NCBI RefSeq assembly: GCF_019428685.1
Contig: NZ_CP080095.1
Coordinates: 1,612,001 to 1,676,000 of the forward strand
DNA length: 64,000 bases
Source: Paraburkholderia edwinii
Lineage (GTDB): Bacteria > Pseudomonadota > Gammaproteobacteria > Burkholderiales > Burkholderiaceae
Direction: 5' to 3'
Shown here: positions 9,139-18,323 of the stretch, one piece after another
Numbering within the stretch: position 1 is the stretch's first letter
How the letters are laid out: each line of letters begins with the position of its first letter
Notes under the pieces: generated by a model
What the model was told of the DNA's origin: nothing
What the model saw: only the letters and a program-made list of their open reading frames with translations
Database searches by the model: none
Translations under genes and position numbers: made by a program

Positions 9139-9372
9139 CTAACTCGCCATGCGATGTCTCAAATGCGCTGGTGAAGTTTCCAAGGGTTCCACGACGAGCA
9201 GGCGCAAGTCGTCGTGATACGGAAGCACTTGTGTCTCTATCGCCAAATTGACTTGCCAACCGGTAGCACCGGCAATATCGAATTGGTAATATGCCCACAC
9301 GCCACCGCCGACGAGGGCTAAACACGATAACGCCTTCAAAACGAGATCCGCTATGTCGATGGCTCTTTTCAC
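9139..9372 (-). CDS. Small one-TM protein, possibly truncated
   Basis: 77 residues from a GTG at 9372. One hydrophobic segment (about residues 9-28, VLKALSCLALVGGGVWAYYQF) is followed by VNLAIETQVLPYHDDLRLLVVE, a motif I associate with longer hypothetical membrane-anchored proteins. The last 15 residues look unlike the rest, so a frameshift or deletion may have removed a C-terminal domain. It ends 22 bp upstream of the DUF2971 gene. Confidence 0.45.
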   Translation of the reverse strand: MKRAIDIADLVLKALSCLALVGGGVWAYYQFDIAGATGWQVNLAIETQVLPYHDDLRLLVVEPLETSPAHLRHRMAS

Positions 9373-9788
9373 GGCAGCGGTCCAATCCGGAGTTTCGCTA
9401 TGATAGCCGACAAAACACGGAAGGCCGCCTTACCAGCTATACCTATCCGCCGAGCTGACACGTGTGTGGTGGTGTAGACGCGAGCTACGTCTGCAAATCC
9501 GCTATCGAATACGTAATCGAGACGGGCCGCTTACACAGCTCGCCGGCGAGCGTCGACGTTTTCATTGCTTCATGCATAGAATACTGACGCTGGCATGCAT
9601 GGACCGCCCAAAGCCGCAGAGGGGTGGAGAGCGGCCGGTCGAGGACCTATTCCAAACGGTATGGGAATGATGCGAAATGATGCACACTCGAAAGAGTGTT
9701 GCCGGGCCGATGCGGTTAATCCGGTACCTAAAAGTGGATTCTCGATATCTAACCATAGCGATACCGTCATAAGCGAGGGTTTTGGAAA
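9373..9788. other. Intergenic stretch, no supported gene
   Basis: About 415 bp between minus-strand genes. Short ORFs on both strands do not look coding. Nothing recognisable apart from a T-rich run at 9803-9814 within the end of the next gene. Confidence 0.3.
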
Positions 9789-10157
9789 TTATGGTTGCCG
9801 TTTTAGTTTTTTAAATAAGGCTGCAATTGCGTCAGGCACATCAGCGTCAGCGTTACTTTGACAAAATTGAGTCGTCCAATCAGAGATTGTTTCAAGATCC
9901 AATCCGACCAAAAGGTCACGACTATTTGTCGTTATCTGATTTATTCCGGTCAAATACCCTGCCATCCAGCTCTGATCGGATAACCAGGCAATACCCAAAT
10001 TATCCTTACCCGAACCTTTTTCACTTCCGGCCTTCAACCAACTGGTGCACGTACGAGTACCGATAGCGGTGAACGTTCGCTTTGCTGCCAGCGCCTCGGT
10101 GGATATTATAGAAATAAGAACCATAAAAATTAATTGCCGTAAGAATCTCTTGTTCAT
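9789..10157 (-). CDS. Exported small protein, HdeA/Rap1a-like fold suspected
   Basis: 122 residues from MNKRFLRQLIFMVLISIISTEALAAKRTF; the signal peptide (cleavage near ALA) fixes the start at 10157. The mature part has two cysteines (TRTCTSWL and TQFCQSN) framing WMAGYLTGINQIT and DLETISDW. Small periplasmic proteins of the Rap1a/Tai or HdeA type have this paired-cysteine, YxxGxN-containing layout. The similarity is by eye only. It lies 8 bp downstream of the membrane-protein gene, so they form one transcript. Confidence 0.6.
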   Translation of the reverse strand: MNKRFLRQLIFMVLISIISTEALAAKRTFTAIGTRTCTSWLKAGSEKGSGKDNLGIAWLSDQSWMAGYLTGINQITTNSRDLLVGLDLETISDWTTQFCQSNADADVPDAIAALFKKLKRQP

Positions 10158-10165
10158 TTCATATT

Positions 10166-11161
10166 TCACGCTGTGAAGTCCTTTCCCCATAGAAGCCACC
10201 ACTCTTGGACCACAAGCATAGTAACTTGCGCGACCAAAATGATGCCCAGTATTAGCGCAACGATACCCACCCAAATACTTGGATTATTCTTGACAAACAA
10301 AAGACCGACAACCGAATATGCGAGGGTAGACAGCATAGGGGTGGTAAATATTAAAATCAATAACGTTCGAAGTAAGCTATAAAATGTTCTGTTGAATGCA
10401 CGGCTACGATTTTTCCTCTTAATATTTACCAACCGCAATTCCGCAACATAATTAAGGCTTATAGGGATAACTGGCAATATATTAAGTATGTGCGGAAAAG
10501 CTGCTTTGTAGTCGGCTAATTTTCGAATAAGAAAGAGTTCACGCTGGCGAGTGAAGTAAAGTGACCCGAGCCACCCAATACAAAGTGGAATCAACGCAAT
10601 GAAAAGCAGATTCGCAACCACCCAATTCGGCACCTGATATTGAGCGGCGCCATATTGAAACGGCAAAGTTACAGGAGCCTCTATACCCCACACTACGACC
10701 GGACGCTTCTCGAGCTCCCTTTGACGATATCGCAAAGCTTGAATTAGGTCCAAAGGGGGTTTCTTGTTATCCACACTTGCAGATAGAACGGTCGACCGCA
10801 TCCCGGTCTGTAATGCGGTTTCCGAAACTAACCGACTCAGAGCAGAGGAATATGTTTCGTTCGGAACAGGTTCGGCGGCGTGGATCTCTGGAGGAAGCCC
10901 GAGGTGCTTACGGGTCACTTCGACTTCTGAACTTTGGATAGTTAACGCAGGTCGTCGGGGCGCTGTGGCAGCGTCGAACATTTCTTGCAGTTTTTCTTGA
11001 CTACGCTCAATTTTGTCTGAAAGAACAGAAAATCCCGCTGGATTGTCAGTTCCTATGTAATCGACGGTAGCTACCATATAGATTTGCAGTGCACAGGCAA
11101 CCAAAAGTAAGGCACCAAAATACATTAGTCGCTCAATGCGACGCCCAAGATCTGAAAGCAT
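10166..11161 (-). CDS. Multi-pass membrane protein, unknown function
   Basis: 331 residues. One membrane segment at about 12-32, a soluble, probably periplasmic region of about 140 residues, another segment near 184-204, a cytoplasmic stretch rich in Arg/Lys, and two more segments near 266-288 and 294-318. No catalytic motif was seen. AT-rich like the rest of this island and co-transcribed with the exported protein that follows. An envelope-located partner for the exported protein is plausible but unproven. Confidence 0.6.
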   Translation of the reverse strand: MLSDLGRRIERLMYFGALLLVACALQIYMVATVDYIGTDNPAGFSVLSDKIERSQEKLQEMFDAATAPRRPALTIQSSEVEVTRKHLGLPPEIHAAEPVPNETYSSALSRLVSETALQTGMRSTVLSASVDNKKPPLDLIQALRYRQRELEKRPVVVWGIEAPVTLPFQYGAAQYQVPNWVVANLLFIALIPLCIGWLGSLYFTRQRELFLIRKLADYKAAFPHILNILPVIPISLNYVAELRLVNIKRKNRSRAFNRTFYSLLRTLLILIFTTPMLSTLAYSVVGLLFVKNNPSIWVGIVALILGIILVAQVTMLVVQEWWLLWGKDFTA

Positions 11162-11745
11162 AAAGCCTATACGCAGTTTAGATAAATCGGAACGGACTCC
11201 ATCGATCCCGGCAGCAACCTATCGGAACGCATTTCTCCGGAGGGTTCTTCTTCGTGCACCCGAGCAGTCTGTACAATTGTCGACGATCTATCCCTTTTTG
11301 TCGATTGATAGAAACTGGCCTACCTCTTTCTCAGGCACACCTGTCGGATGTCGGGCTAGATTCCGATTGTGAATGTGGCGTCTCGCAAGATCTTGAAACG
11401 GGCATGTCAGCTAATGCTAGGTAGCTTGGCACGACGCGCCTGTATTATCAGCCGGCCTTGAGCCGACGACCACGACACTCGCTATGCGCTAGTTAGTGAG
11501 GCAGGAATGCGAGAGTTGCGCACCGGCCTGCAAGCCGTACACAAGACGCGGTCGTCATCTCCGTCATTCCACTTTCATCCTGATCCGGTCGGAAGACAGA
11601 CCAAAGGACGGAAAGTCTCGAAAAATAATTGCCTGATAATAAACATTATCAGGCAATCAACGTAACCCAAAAGCGGGCGAGGGCGGGCCTGCGCTCACGC
11701 AAGACGGTGCCATCCAGCGCATCCGGGCGCACCGGCCGCCAATGC
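11162..11745. other. Intergenic stretch between the AT-rich island and the zincin gene
   Basis: About 580 bp without a convincing gene. The only clear structure is the perfect hairpin at 11628-11657. The promoter of the membrane-protein gene must lie in the left part. Confidence 0.4.
11628..11657 (-). terminator. Rho-independent terminator on the minus strand
   Basis: Perfect 13-bp arms (11628-11640 and 11645-11657) around AAAC. Read leftward, the stem is followed by TTATTTTT, so it can end transcription of the zincin gene located 88 bp upstream on that strand. The same palindrome contains ATAA-6-TTAT, the spacing of a dif-like Xer site, but its full symmetry and T tract favour a terminator. 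Confidence 0.65.
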
Positions 11746-12450
11746 TCAGCCTGCGGCCCGTTTCACGCTGGCCAGCGCAATCTCCTGCTGCCGGGCGAAG
11801 TACTCGAGGCAGGCGCGGGGGAGCGTCCCAGGTGAGAACGTCTCGAACAGGAACAGCGTGGCGGCTTCCTTGGATTCATCGACAGCCCGCCCGAACCGCA
11901 CGCAGGCCTCGCCCAGCCCGCGCTGGTCGACACGCGCCTGTGCGGTGTCAGCCAGGAGATCGTCTCCAAGGACCCGATGAACGAATGTCCACACCACGAG
12001 GACACCGTCATCGGAGAGCCGGGGATCCCCGAGCAGGGCGTGGAGCCGTCCTGCCCAGTAGCGTCGCGCACCACGGTAGCGCGCGAGCTCGTGCGGCACG
12101 ATGAACAGGTGCTCGATCTGGTTGTCCAGACGTTCAAACAGCTGGGGGAGCCGCGCGTCGGCGTCGCTTTCGAATTCGTGTGCGTCGTCGCAGTAGACCA
12201 GCTTCGGTATGTCATCGACAAAATACCGCTTCAGGTGCAGCAGCTCGTGATAGACCGACGCGCTGTCGCGCGGCGGCCCGCCGTCAGGCACCTGGATCAC
12301 TGCGCGGTGACGGCCGAAATCGCACGCCATCCTTTCCCCGTGCGGCGTCGCGTCGATGGACAGGCCGGCGCGGTCCTCGATCGCGCCAACCAGCCTGCGC
12401 AAGGGGCGCGGCAGTCCTGGAAGCAGCTGTTCGAAGACGGCGGTTGGCAT
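11746..12450 (-). CDS. Zincin-like putative metallopeptidase
   Basis: 234 residues with HELLHLKRYF at about residues 68-77, a HExxH zinc motif preceded by a hydrophobic-Ser-Val-Tyr helix. A second cluster (DDAHEFESDAD, about 88-98) could give a third ligand. No signal peptide, so it is probably cytoplasmic. It lies 105 bp downstream of the nucleotidyltransferase/antitoxin-like pair on the same strand and may share its transcript. The family is unassigned; metallopeptidases of this kind accompany some toxin-antitoxin and abortive-infection loci. Confidence 0.55.
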   Translation of the reverse strand: MPTAVFEQLLPGLPRPLRRLVGAIEDRAGLSIDATPHGERMACDFGRHRAVIQVPDGGPPRDSASVYHELLHLKRYFVDDIPKLVYCDDAHEFESDADARLPQLFERLDNQIEHLFIVPHELARYRGARRYWAGRLHALLGDPRLSDDGVLVVWTFVHRVLGDDLLADTAQARVDQRGLGEACVRFGRAVDESKEAATLFLFETFSPGTLPRACLEYFARQQEIALASVKRAAG

Positions 12451-12555
12451 GGCCTGCGACCCGGTTGGCCGGACGACACAAATTCAGTGGGATTCGCGCG
12501 GTGCCTGTCAGCTCTGGATGACTTCGCCGGCCGGTAGGCGCATCGGCTGCACGGT

Positions 12556-13140
12556 TTACGGCTTGAAGCGCTCGGGCGCGGCGGCAGCCTGCGGCGGTGC
12601 CGCCTCGGCCACCGTCTTTTCGTCGCGGTCGATCGCCGACAGGATCAGTGTCTTGCGCTCGTCCCCGACCGGCAGCAGATCCACCCGCTTCCTGAGCTTC
12701 ACGGGATCCACCATGCCGTGGCGGATCAGTTCCCGGTTGAACGCGCGGTCCTTGGGTCGGTCGGCCACATATTTGGACAGCGCGAGATCGTGCACGTCGA
12801 TGCAGTAACCGACGCCGCCACCCGTGGCAGGCGTCGCCACCTGGGTGAGCCGACCTTCCCAGCCTACGGGCAGCACCGCGGTGCGGGGATCAACGCCCTG
12901 TGCGTAGTAGCCGTAGGTCTGGTTGAAAGGCGACCCCTCGCCGATCGAGCCGTCGATCAGGTCCGACAGCCTTTCCCAGTTCACGCGCGGGTAGATGTCG
13001 AGTTCATTGGACTGCAGCAGTGACTCCGGCGCATCCGGAAATGCGCCGAGAATCGACTGGCTGCCGACGATCACGAATTCGGTTTCCTGCGTGATGGCCG
13101 ACGCGGCGCGGATCACGTGTTCGAGTTGGTCGCGTTCCAT
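12556..13140 (-). CDS. DUF6036-like nucleotidyltransferase (AbiEii-type toxin candidate)
   Basis: 194 residues. EFVIVGSQSILGAF (about 21-34) resembles the GS motif of minimal nucleotidyltransferases, and NELDIYPRV (about 45-53) supplies the two acidic metal ligands. The middle block GYCIDVHDLALSKYVADRPKDRAFNRELIRHGM is shared with DUF6036 proteins. Such enzymes modify tRNA or protein in AbiE- and MNT-type systems. It overlaps the stop of the upstream gene by 28 bp. Which partner is the toxin cannot be read from sequence. The C-terminal tail is Ala/Pro-rich. Confidence 0.65.
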   Translation of the reverse strand: MERDQLEHVIRAASAITQETEFVIVGSQSILGAFPDAPESLLQSNELDIYPRVNWERLSDLIDGSIGEGSPFNQTYGYYAQGVDPRTAVLPVGWEGRLTQVATPATGGGVGYCIDVHDLALSKYVADRPKDRAFNRELIRHGMVDPVKLRKRVDLLPVGDERKTLILSAIDRDEKTVAEAAPPQAAAAPERFKP

Positions 13141-13448
13141 TGCCTGAGAAAACTCCAGCGTTCCCGGGGGGAGAGTACGCCCGCGAACGGGGTGGACTGG
13201 CGCAACTCCCTGGCCCGCTCGCTGTCCTCGGTCGCCACAGCGAGAGCGGCCGGGATGCCCTGTTCCAACAGTCTCGACCAGGCCGCGAGCAGCGCGGCGT
13301 TACGTCCGGGCATATGCGACCAGCGCTCAATGTTCTGAGACGCGATCTCGAACAGCTTCGGCTCGGCGCGAATCTTGTCGGCGATCAGGCGATGCATCGC
13401 CAGACTGCGCCGGTCAAGCCGTTCATGCGAACTCGACACGACTTCCAT
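13113..13448 (-). CDS. Antitoxin-like partner of the nucleotidyltransferase
   Basis: 111 residues from MEVVSSSHERLDRRSLAMHRLIADKIRAEP. The start at 13448 has GGGAGA 9 bp upstream. The sequence SLAMHRLIADKIR...NIERW and LLEQGIPAALAVATEDSERARELRQSTPFAGVLSPRERW is typical of the small upstream gene that precedes DUF6036 nucleotidyltransferases. Its reading frame overlaps the toxin candidate by 28 bp, so the two are translationally coupled. Presumed to neutralise the nucleotidyltransferase and repress the operon, by analogy. Confidence 0.65.
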   Translation of the reverse strand: MEVVSSSHERLDRRSLAMHRLIADKIRAEPKLFEIASQNIERWSHMPGRNAALLAAWSRLLEQGIPAALAVATEDSERARELRQSTPFAGVLSPRERWSFLRQWNATNSNT

Positions 13449-13885
13449 CTGAAATCTCCCGGATTGCACAGTCCTCGTATTGATCGTAAGGCATCTTGCC
13501 GACCCTGTCACGACCGGTTGCTGCACCCGCACGCGCTGGCGCGGTCGGTTTCAGGCAGATCGGCAGCAGCCTTGATTTCCTGCCGCAACGATGCCCAGTT
13601 CGTTCTGGATGTTCGACCCGTCACCGACGATGCTGGCGTTGGTCGATTGTCCGTCGCGTGAAGATTGCCGCGTGCGTTGGGGCCGCTCAGGTTGTAGCGG
13701 TTGCCTTTGCATGGCGGTCCGCCGGCAGGAACAAAATTCTGCAAACCAACGGGTCCAGGCGGCCTCGAAACGGTCGTTCCCGTTTTTGCTGGACGCCAGC
13801 GCTTCGGCTTGCACACAAACCTGCCGACAACATGGAGAACTGCCCCGACGTCGGGCAGCCCGACGTTCATGAAAGGAACAGCTCA
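13449..13885. other. Intergenic stretch, no supported gene
   Basis: About 435 bp between divergent units. Should contain the promoter of the antitoxin-like gene and that of the exported-protein pseudogene. No repeat or convincing short ORF seen. Confidence 0.3.
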
Positions 13886-14294
13886 ATGAAGAAAGCGAAC
13901 CTGTCGGCGGCCGTCACCGCCGCGGCGATCGCCCTGTCCGCGTTGCCGGCGCATGCTGTGGTCTCGTGCGCTGTCGCCGGACAATACGACGGCAAGTACG
14001 ACGGCGCAGACGATCACGGCCTTGTCCGTGTGGTCGTCGCGCCGGACGGCGCCCTGACCGGCGAGGCCCAGTCTCAGGTCAACGGGGCGACGCTTGCCGT
14101 GGGCGGTGTTCGCCGGCGATGGCACCCTGTCCACGGATGGCGCCGTGCAGTCCGGTGCGCGATTCGACGGCCGATTCTCCGGCAATCAGGCGGGAGGCAT
14201 GTGGGGAAAGGCGGTGATGATCGAGGGTACACAGTACATCCCGGCCGGCACGTGGGGCGTCCAAAAAACGGCCCCGGCTGCCGGCTGCCAATAG
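13886..14294 (+). pseudogene. Frameshifted exported protein, unknown function
   Basis: The first part reads MKKANLSAAVTAAAIALSALPAHA, a clear signal peptide, then CAVAGQYDGKYDGADDHGLVRVVVAPDGALTGEAQ. Around 14095-14105 the coding potential passes to another frame, which continues GVFAGDGTLSTDGAVQSGARFDGRFSGN and ends in TAPAAGCQ at 14294. Joined, this would be a periplasmic protein of about 135 residues with repeated G-rich beta strands. A single-base indel or a sequencing error would explain the break. Confidence 0.6.
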
Positions 14295-14367
14295 GTGCCA
14301 TTTGCGTCGCGTAGAGCGCAATAAAACTGTCACCACCCCTGCATCGCAACGGCGCGGCTGAGCACGA

Positions 14368-14448
14368 GCGAGTTGACACTTTTATATCCCGTTGAATCGT
14401 AGTAAAAACGTCAACTCGCGTATGTCCGTAATAAGTTTGTCAATTCGC
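14368..14448. repeat. Related TTGAC-containing repeats, transposon-end-like
   Basis: GCGAGTTGAC at 14368-14377 points right. Its inverted copy (GTCAACTCGC) is at 14410-14419 and a near-copy (GTCAATTCGC) at 14439-14448, exactly 29 bp further. The two minus-strand copies continue into similar T-rich, TTAYTACG-like sequence. Short spaced sites of this kind occur at ends of Tn7- and TniA-type transposons, but no transposase is adjacent. Confidence 0.4.
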
Positions 14449-14934
14449 ATCGCGAAGGTCTGATCGCGCGCCATGCTGCTGATCGGGCAGGAAAAATCGC
14501 TGGCTGGCGGTCGAGCCGTCAGCAAAGCTCAAGCGCGAAATTGCGGGAAGCCGGTTACGGCTGAAAACGCCTCTGTTGCGATAAGAAGAGTTATCTTGCC
14601 AGCCTTGTTTCTGTGCAACGTCTGTGGCAGCTCGCGACTCTGAATGGCCGGTGTCGAGCGCCTCGAAAGGCCCAGTACGACCACCCTTCCCAGACGTTCC
14701 AAACAAACACATCGATGTTCCGTGCGGGTTACTCGCATGAGGGCCAGGCGGTCGACAGGCGATAGTGAGTAGTAAGCGCGCCCAGATGTGCGCGGCGCTT
14801 CGCGATCGATCCATTGGACGGGCGCTCAGGCAATTCTGTTCGTGAGACCAACGACAATCGTCAGGCACGAGTATTGCCCGCACAACGGAATTATCACCCG
14901 CATCCGTGCGGGCAGCATTCGCAAACCACAAAAA
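14449..14934. other. Intergenic stretch upstream of the hybrid kinase
   Basis: About 485 bp. The leftward ORFs here do not resemble known proteins and run antisense into the kinase gene. Likely carries the kinase promoter; nothing else recognised. Confidence 0.3.
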
Positions 14935-17403
14935 ATGAACGACGACACTGCATCGGCCGCCGGATTCAGTTCCACCTGGCTTCGGCTCTGGGCCGAGTCG
15001 ACCGACGAATACTCCATCTTCGCGCTTTCGCCCGACGGCACTGTGATGACCTGGAACCCCGGCGGCGAACGCATTCAGGGTCACAAGGCGGATGAAATTA
15101 TAGGACAGCGATTCTCCGTGTTTTACACGGAGACAGAACGGGCCTCGGGCGGGCCCGACGCCGCCCTAAGGGCCGCCGCCAGCTCCGGGCGCCATGTCAC
15201 TGAAGGGTGGCGCCTTAAAAAGGATGGCACCATGTTCTGGGCCCATGTCGTCATGACGGCACTTCGTGACAGCAATAGCCAGCTTCTCGGCTTTGGCAAG
15301 GTCATTCAGGACGTCAGCGACAAAAAGGCGGCTCATGACGCGGTGCTCGAGAGCGAGCGCAGCTTCCGCCTCCTGGTTCAGGGAGTTATCGACTACGCCA
15401 TCTTCATGCTCTCGCCCGAAGGGCGCGTGACGAGCTGGAACCCGGGCGCGCGGCGGATCAAGGGATACAGTGAAAGCGAGATCGTCGGCTCGCATTTCTC
15501 CAGGTTTTACACCCCCGAGGACGTCGAGGCCGGCGTGCCGTTCCGCGCGCTCGAGACGGCGAGGCGCGAGGGCCGTTTCGAGGCGGAGGGCTGGCGGGTG
15601 CGGCAGGACGGAAGCCGCTTCTGGGCGCACGTCGTCATTGACGCGATCCGCGAGAATGGTGAGATCGTCGGATTTGCGAAGGTCACCCGGGACATTACCG
15701 AGCGCCGGGGTGCAGCCGAAATGCTGGAGCAGACGCAGCGGGCTCTTTTCCAGGCGCAGAAAATGGAGGCGTTGGGAAAGCTGACCGGGGGGGTAGCGCA
15801 CGATTTCAACAACGTACTGCAGGTGCTGCGGGGAAACCTGGAACTGCTGGAAAGCAGACACGGTCGTGACACCTGGAGCGCCGAGCGCCTGGGCAATGCG
15901 ATCGATGCCGTGGATCGTGGCGCGAAACTCGCCTCGCAGCTGCTCGCCTTCGGCCGTCAGCAACCCCTTATGCCGGTCGTCGTTAATCCCGCACGCCAGC
16001 TTCGCGCGCTGGACGACCTGTTGCGCCGGGCACTGGGCGAAACGATTCAAATCGAGTCCATTGTCGCGGGCGGTCTCTGGAACGTCCTCGTCGACCCGCA
16101 CCAGTTGGAAAACGTAATCCTGAATCTGGCCATCAATGCACGCGACGCCATGCCGGATGGCGGGAAGCTCACGCTCGAACTGGCCAACGCCACGCTGGAC
16201 GACGACTATGTGTCGTCTGTGCCTGATGTCAGTGCCGGACAGTACGTCATGCTGGCCGTGACGGACACGGGAACCGGCATGACCCCGGAAGTGATGGAGC
16301 GTGCCTTTGATCCCTTCTTCAGCACCAAACCGGAGGGCCGCGGCACCGGCCTCGGGCTGAGCATGGCGTATGGGTTTGTCAAACAGAGTGGTGGGCACAT
16401 CAAGCTCTACAGCGAGGTTGGCGAGGGAACCACTGTGAGGATCTATCTGCCCCGCTCCACCGGTACGGCAGTCGAAGCCGAACCGCGCACCGCGCGCAGC
16501 CTGAAGCATGGCGAAGAAACAATCCTCGTCGTGGAAGATGATCTGCAGGTCCAGTCGACGGTTGTCGAACTCCTGACCGGTCTCGGCTACGCGGTGCTAA
16601 AAGCAAATGACGCGGAGCAGGCACTGGCTGTCGTCGCGAGCGGCGTGCATATCGATCTGCTGTTCACGGACGTCGTGATGCCGGGAGCGCTGCGCAGCCC
16701 CGACATGGCGCGGCAAGCCGTCCAGATGTTGCCGGGACTGAGAGTCCTTTTTACTTCCGGCTACACCCAGAACGCGATCGTGCATGGTGGACGGCTCGAC
16801 CCGGGGGTGGAACTGCTAAGCAAACCGTACAGCCGCCAGCAGCTGTCCGTGAAGGTGCGGCGCGTGCTCGGTGACAATGAGAGCGAGAACAAGGCGATAG
16901 AATGGAGGGCAGCCGAATCCGGCGACGACGCTGATGGCCGGGTCTGGCGACCCGAAGAATTGCGCATTCTCGCGGTAGACGACGACAGCGCATCGCTCGA
17001 TGCGCTATGTGAGCTTCTTCTGCTGCTGGGAATCAGTGCACAGCGTGCTCGAGACGCAGCGGCGGCCCTCCAGGCGCTGCAGGAAAGCGACTTTGACATT
17101 CTTCTCACAGACCTCGTGATGCCCGACATGTCGGGGCTGGAACTCGCGCGCCGCGCAACATCGATCCATCCACAGCTCCAGGTCATCTTTGCTTCCGGAA
17201 ACGACCTGCCGGATCAGGAGCCCCTGACATCCGGGTGGTCGGCGCTGCGAAAGCCGTACACGCTTGCGCAGTTACAGGGTGCCCTGCAATCCGCCAGCAA
17301 TCGTCAGGCGAAGCGGCAAGCCGGCAGCGGCGAGTCGGACAGAGGCCGCGAGGCACGCGACAAACCGGACTCCGCTAATGCAACATCGTCAGGCGAACAA
17401 TAA
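14935..17403 (+). CDS. Hybrid sensor histidine kinase with two PAS and two receiver domains
   Basis: 822 residues from MNDDTASAAGF; a longer in-frame start at 14788 lacks support. Order: PAS (about 20-130), PAS (about 145-255), HisKA with GGVAHDFNN (H289), HATPase with N-box NLAINARDAMPDGG and G boxes DTGTGM and GRGTGLGLSM, receiver 1 (FTDVVMP, D579) and receiver 2 (LTDLVMPDMSG, D726). No transmembrane segment, so the kinase is cytoplasmic and senses an internal signal; the PAS ligand is unknown. It belongs to the HWE-unrelated, NtrB-like group of PAS kinases common in soil proteobacteria. No output-domain regulator lies next to it. Confidence 0.88.
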   Translation: MNDDTASAAGFSSTWLRLWAESTDEYSIFALSPDGTVMTWNPGGERIQGHKADEIIGQRFSVFYTETERASGGPDAALRAAASSGRHVTEGWRLKKDGTMFWAHVVMTALRDSNSQLLGFGKVIQDVSDKKAAHDAVLESERSFRLLVQGVIDYAIFMLSPEGRVTSWNPGARRIKGYSESEIVGSHFSRFYTPEDVEAGVPFRALETARREGRFEAEGWRVRQDGSRFWAHVVIDAIRENGEIVGFAKVTRDITERRGAAEMLEQTQRALFQAQKMEALGKLTGGVAHDFNNVLQVLRGNLELLESRHGRDTWSAERLGNAIDAVDRGAKLASQLLAFGRQQPLMPVVVNPARQLRALDDLLRRALGETIQIESIVAGGLWNVLVDPHQLENVILNLAINARDAMPDGGKLTLELANATLDDDYVSSVPDVSAGQYVMLAVTDTGTGMTPEVMERAFDPFFSTKPEGRGTGLGLSMAYGFVKQSGGHIKLYSEVGEGTTVRIYLPRSTGTAVEAEPRTARSLKHGEETILVVEDDLQVQSTVVELLTGLGYAVLKANDAEQALAVVASGVHIDLLFTDVVMPGALRSPDMARQAVQMLPGLRVLFTSGYTQNAIVHGGRLDPGVELLSKPYSRQQLSVKVRRVLGDNESENKAIEWRAAESGDDADGRVWRPEELRILAVDDDSASLDALCELLLLLGISAQRARDAAAALQALQESDFDILLTDLVMPDMSGLELARRATSIHPQLQVIFASGNDLPDQEPLTSGWSALRKPYTLAQLQGALQSASNRQAKRQAGSGESDRGREARDKPDSANATSSGEQ

Positions 17404-17656
17404 CCGCGAGTCCAGTTGCGAAACACGTGCATGCCATGCAGTACGACCGCAGCGATTCGTCCTGATCGTCGGCGCGGCACTTTTTCGCAGCCTGCTTTCA
17501 GGGTAGCTGGCCATGCGCGGCATCCAGCCTTGCAAGATCTTGCCCCTGCAATTCCGCCTCGAATGCTGCGAGGAGTCAGGAAGGCGCGAACCGGACAACC
17601 CGCAAAGTATCCACGGGTCGAACGCGGCTCCACTAACGGACGCTGCGTCTTGCTGA
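17404..17656. other. Intergenic stretch after the hybrid kinase
   Basis: About 250 bp between converging genes; no clear hairpin with a T tract and no supported gene. Confidence 0.3.
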
Positions 17657-17980
17657 TCAAGCGTGCTGATGCGTTTTCCGGGCGTGCGGTTCATCGCCCT
17701 GCTGCATACCATCGATGTGCGCCGGCGCGTGCGAGAGACTGCCCGTGTATGCGTTGAATAACGTCGCCGCTGTGCTGCGCCGGGCCGCGCGAAACTTGTC
17801 CAGCTTGATGGCCAGTGCGGATGCCCAGTCGGCACCGTACGGTCTGCGGTCTTCCGGCAACTTCATCAGCCACTGCATGACTTCCATCAGTTCCTGGTGA
17901 CAATCTGCAATCTCCGCGTCGAGATTCAGCAACGTGACCAGGAGATCTAAATGGTGTCTTTCTTTCACGCCTCGCCTCAT
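17657..17980 (-). CDS. Small hypothetical helical protein
   Basis: 107 residues from MRRGVKERHHLDLLVTLLNLDAEIADCHQELMEVM; an upstream in-frame start at 18061 is possible but adds a low-complexity leader. The middle is amphipathic helix (about 10-70), the C-terminus hydrophilic and His-rich. No family recognised. Lies between two signalling genes of opposite orientation. Confidence 0.4.
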   Translation of the reverse strand: MRRGVKERHHLDLLVTLLNLDAEIADCHQELMEVMQWLMKLPEDRRPYGADWASALAIKLDKFRAARRSTAATLFNAYTGSLSHAPAHIDGMQQGDEPHARKTHQHA

Positions 17981-18323
17981 GTCGGATGCGCTTTGACCAT
18001 CGACGCCGCATTTCCTGTTCCCGCTCGGATCAGCGACAGATGGGCTCGGCCTCACGTGCAACGTGTCCGCGTTGCGGGCAGTCCGCGATTAATCATCTAT
18101 AAGCGAGCCCGTCCATCGGGCGACGGCCGCCGCAATTGCGCAAAACGCCCGGCTAACAGGTCGTGCCGTAAGCATTGGACCGTTCCAGTCGGTTATCCAA
18201 GCCCGGGCCGCGGCGACGACGCATGCCGAAAAGCTCATCGATGCGGACATCGTCAGCCCGGAGCCGTGAGCCGGCGTGTCGCCGCGATCATGTAGCTGCG
18301 CTCAGACGCTGGTCAGCCCGGAC
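17981..18323. other. Intergenic stretch, no supported gene
   Basis: About 340 bp. Contains no ORF with convincing composition; nothing recognised. Confidence 0.3.

Noticed and set aside
11628..11657. dif-like XerCD site
   Set aside because: ATAA-6-TTAT spacing fits, but the palindrome is fully symmetric, has a minus-strand T tract and sits just after a gene, so a terminator is simpler.
14440..15084. 214-residue minus-strand ORF next to the transposon-end-like repeats
   Set aside because: Considered as a transposase remnant, but no catalytic motif is visible and it is antisense to the kinase start.
15166..16509. 447-residue minus-strand ORF opposite the hybrid kinase
   Set aside because: High-GC shadow frame; the plus strand encodes complete PAS, HisKA, HATPase and receiver motifs.
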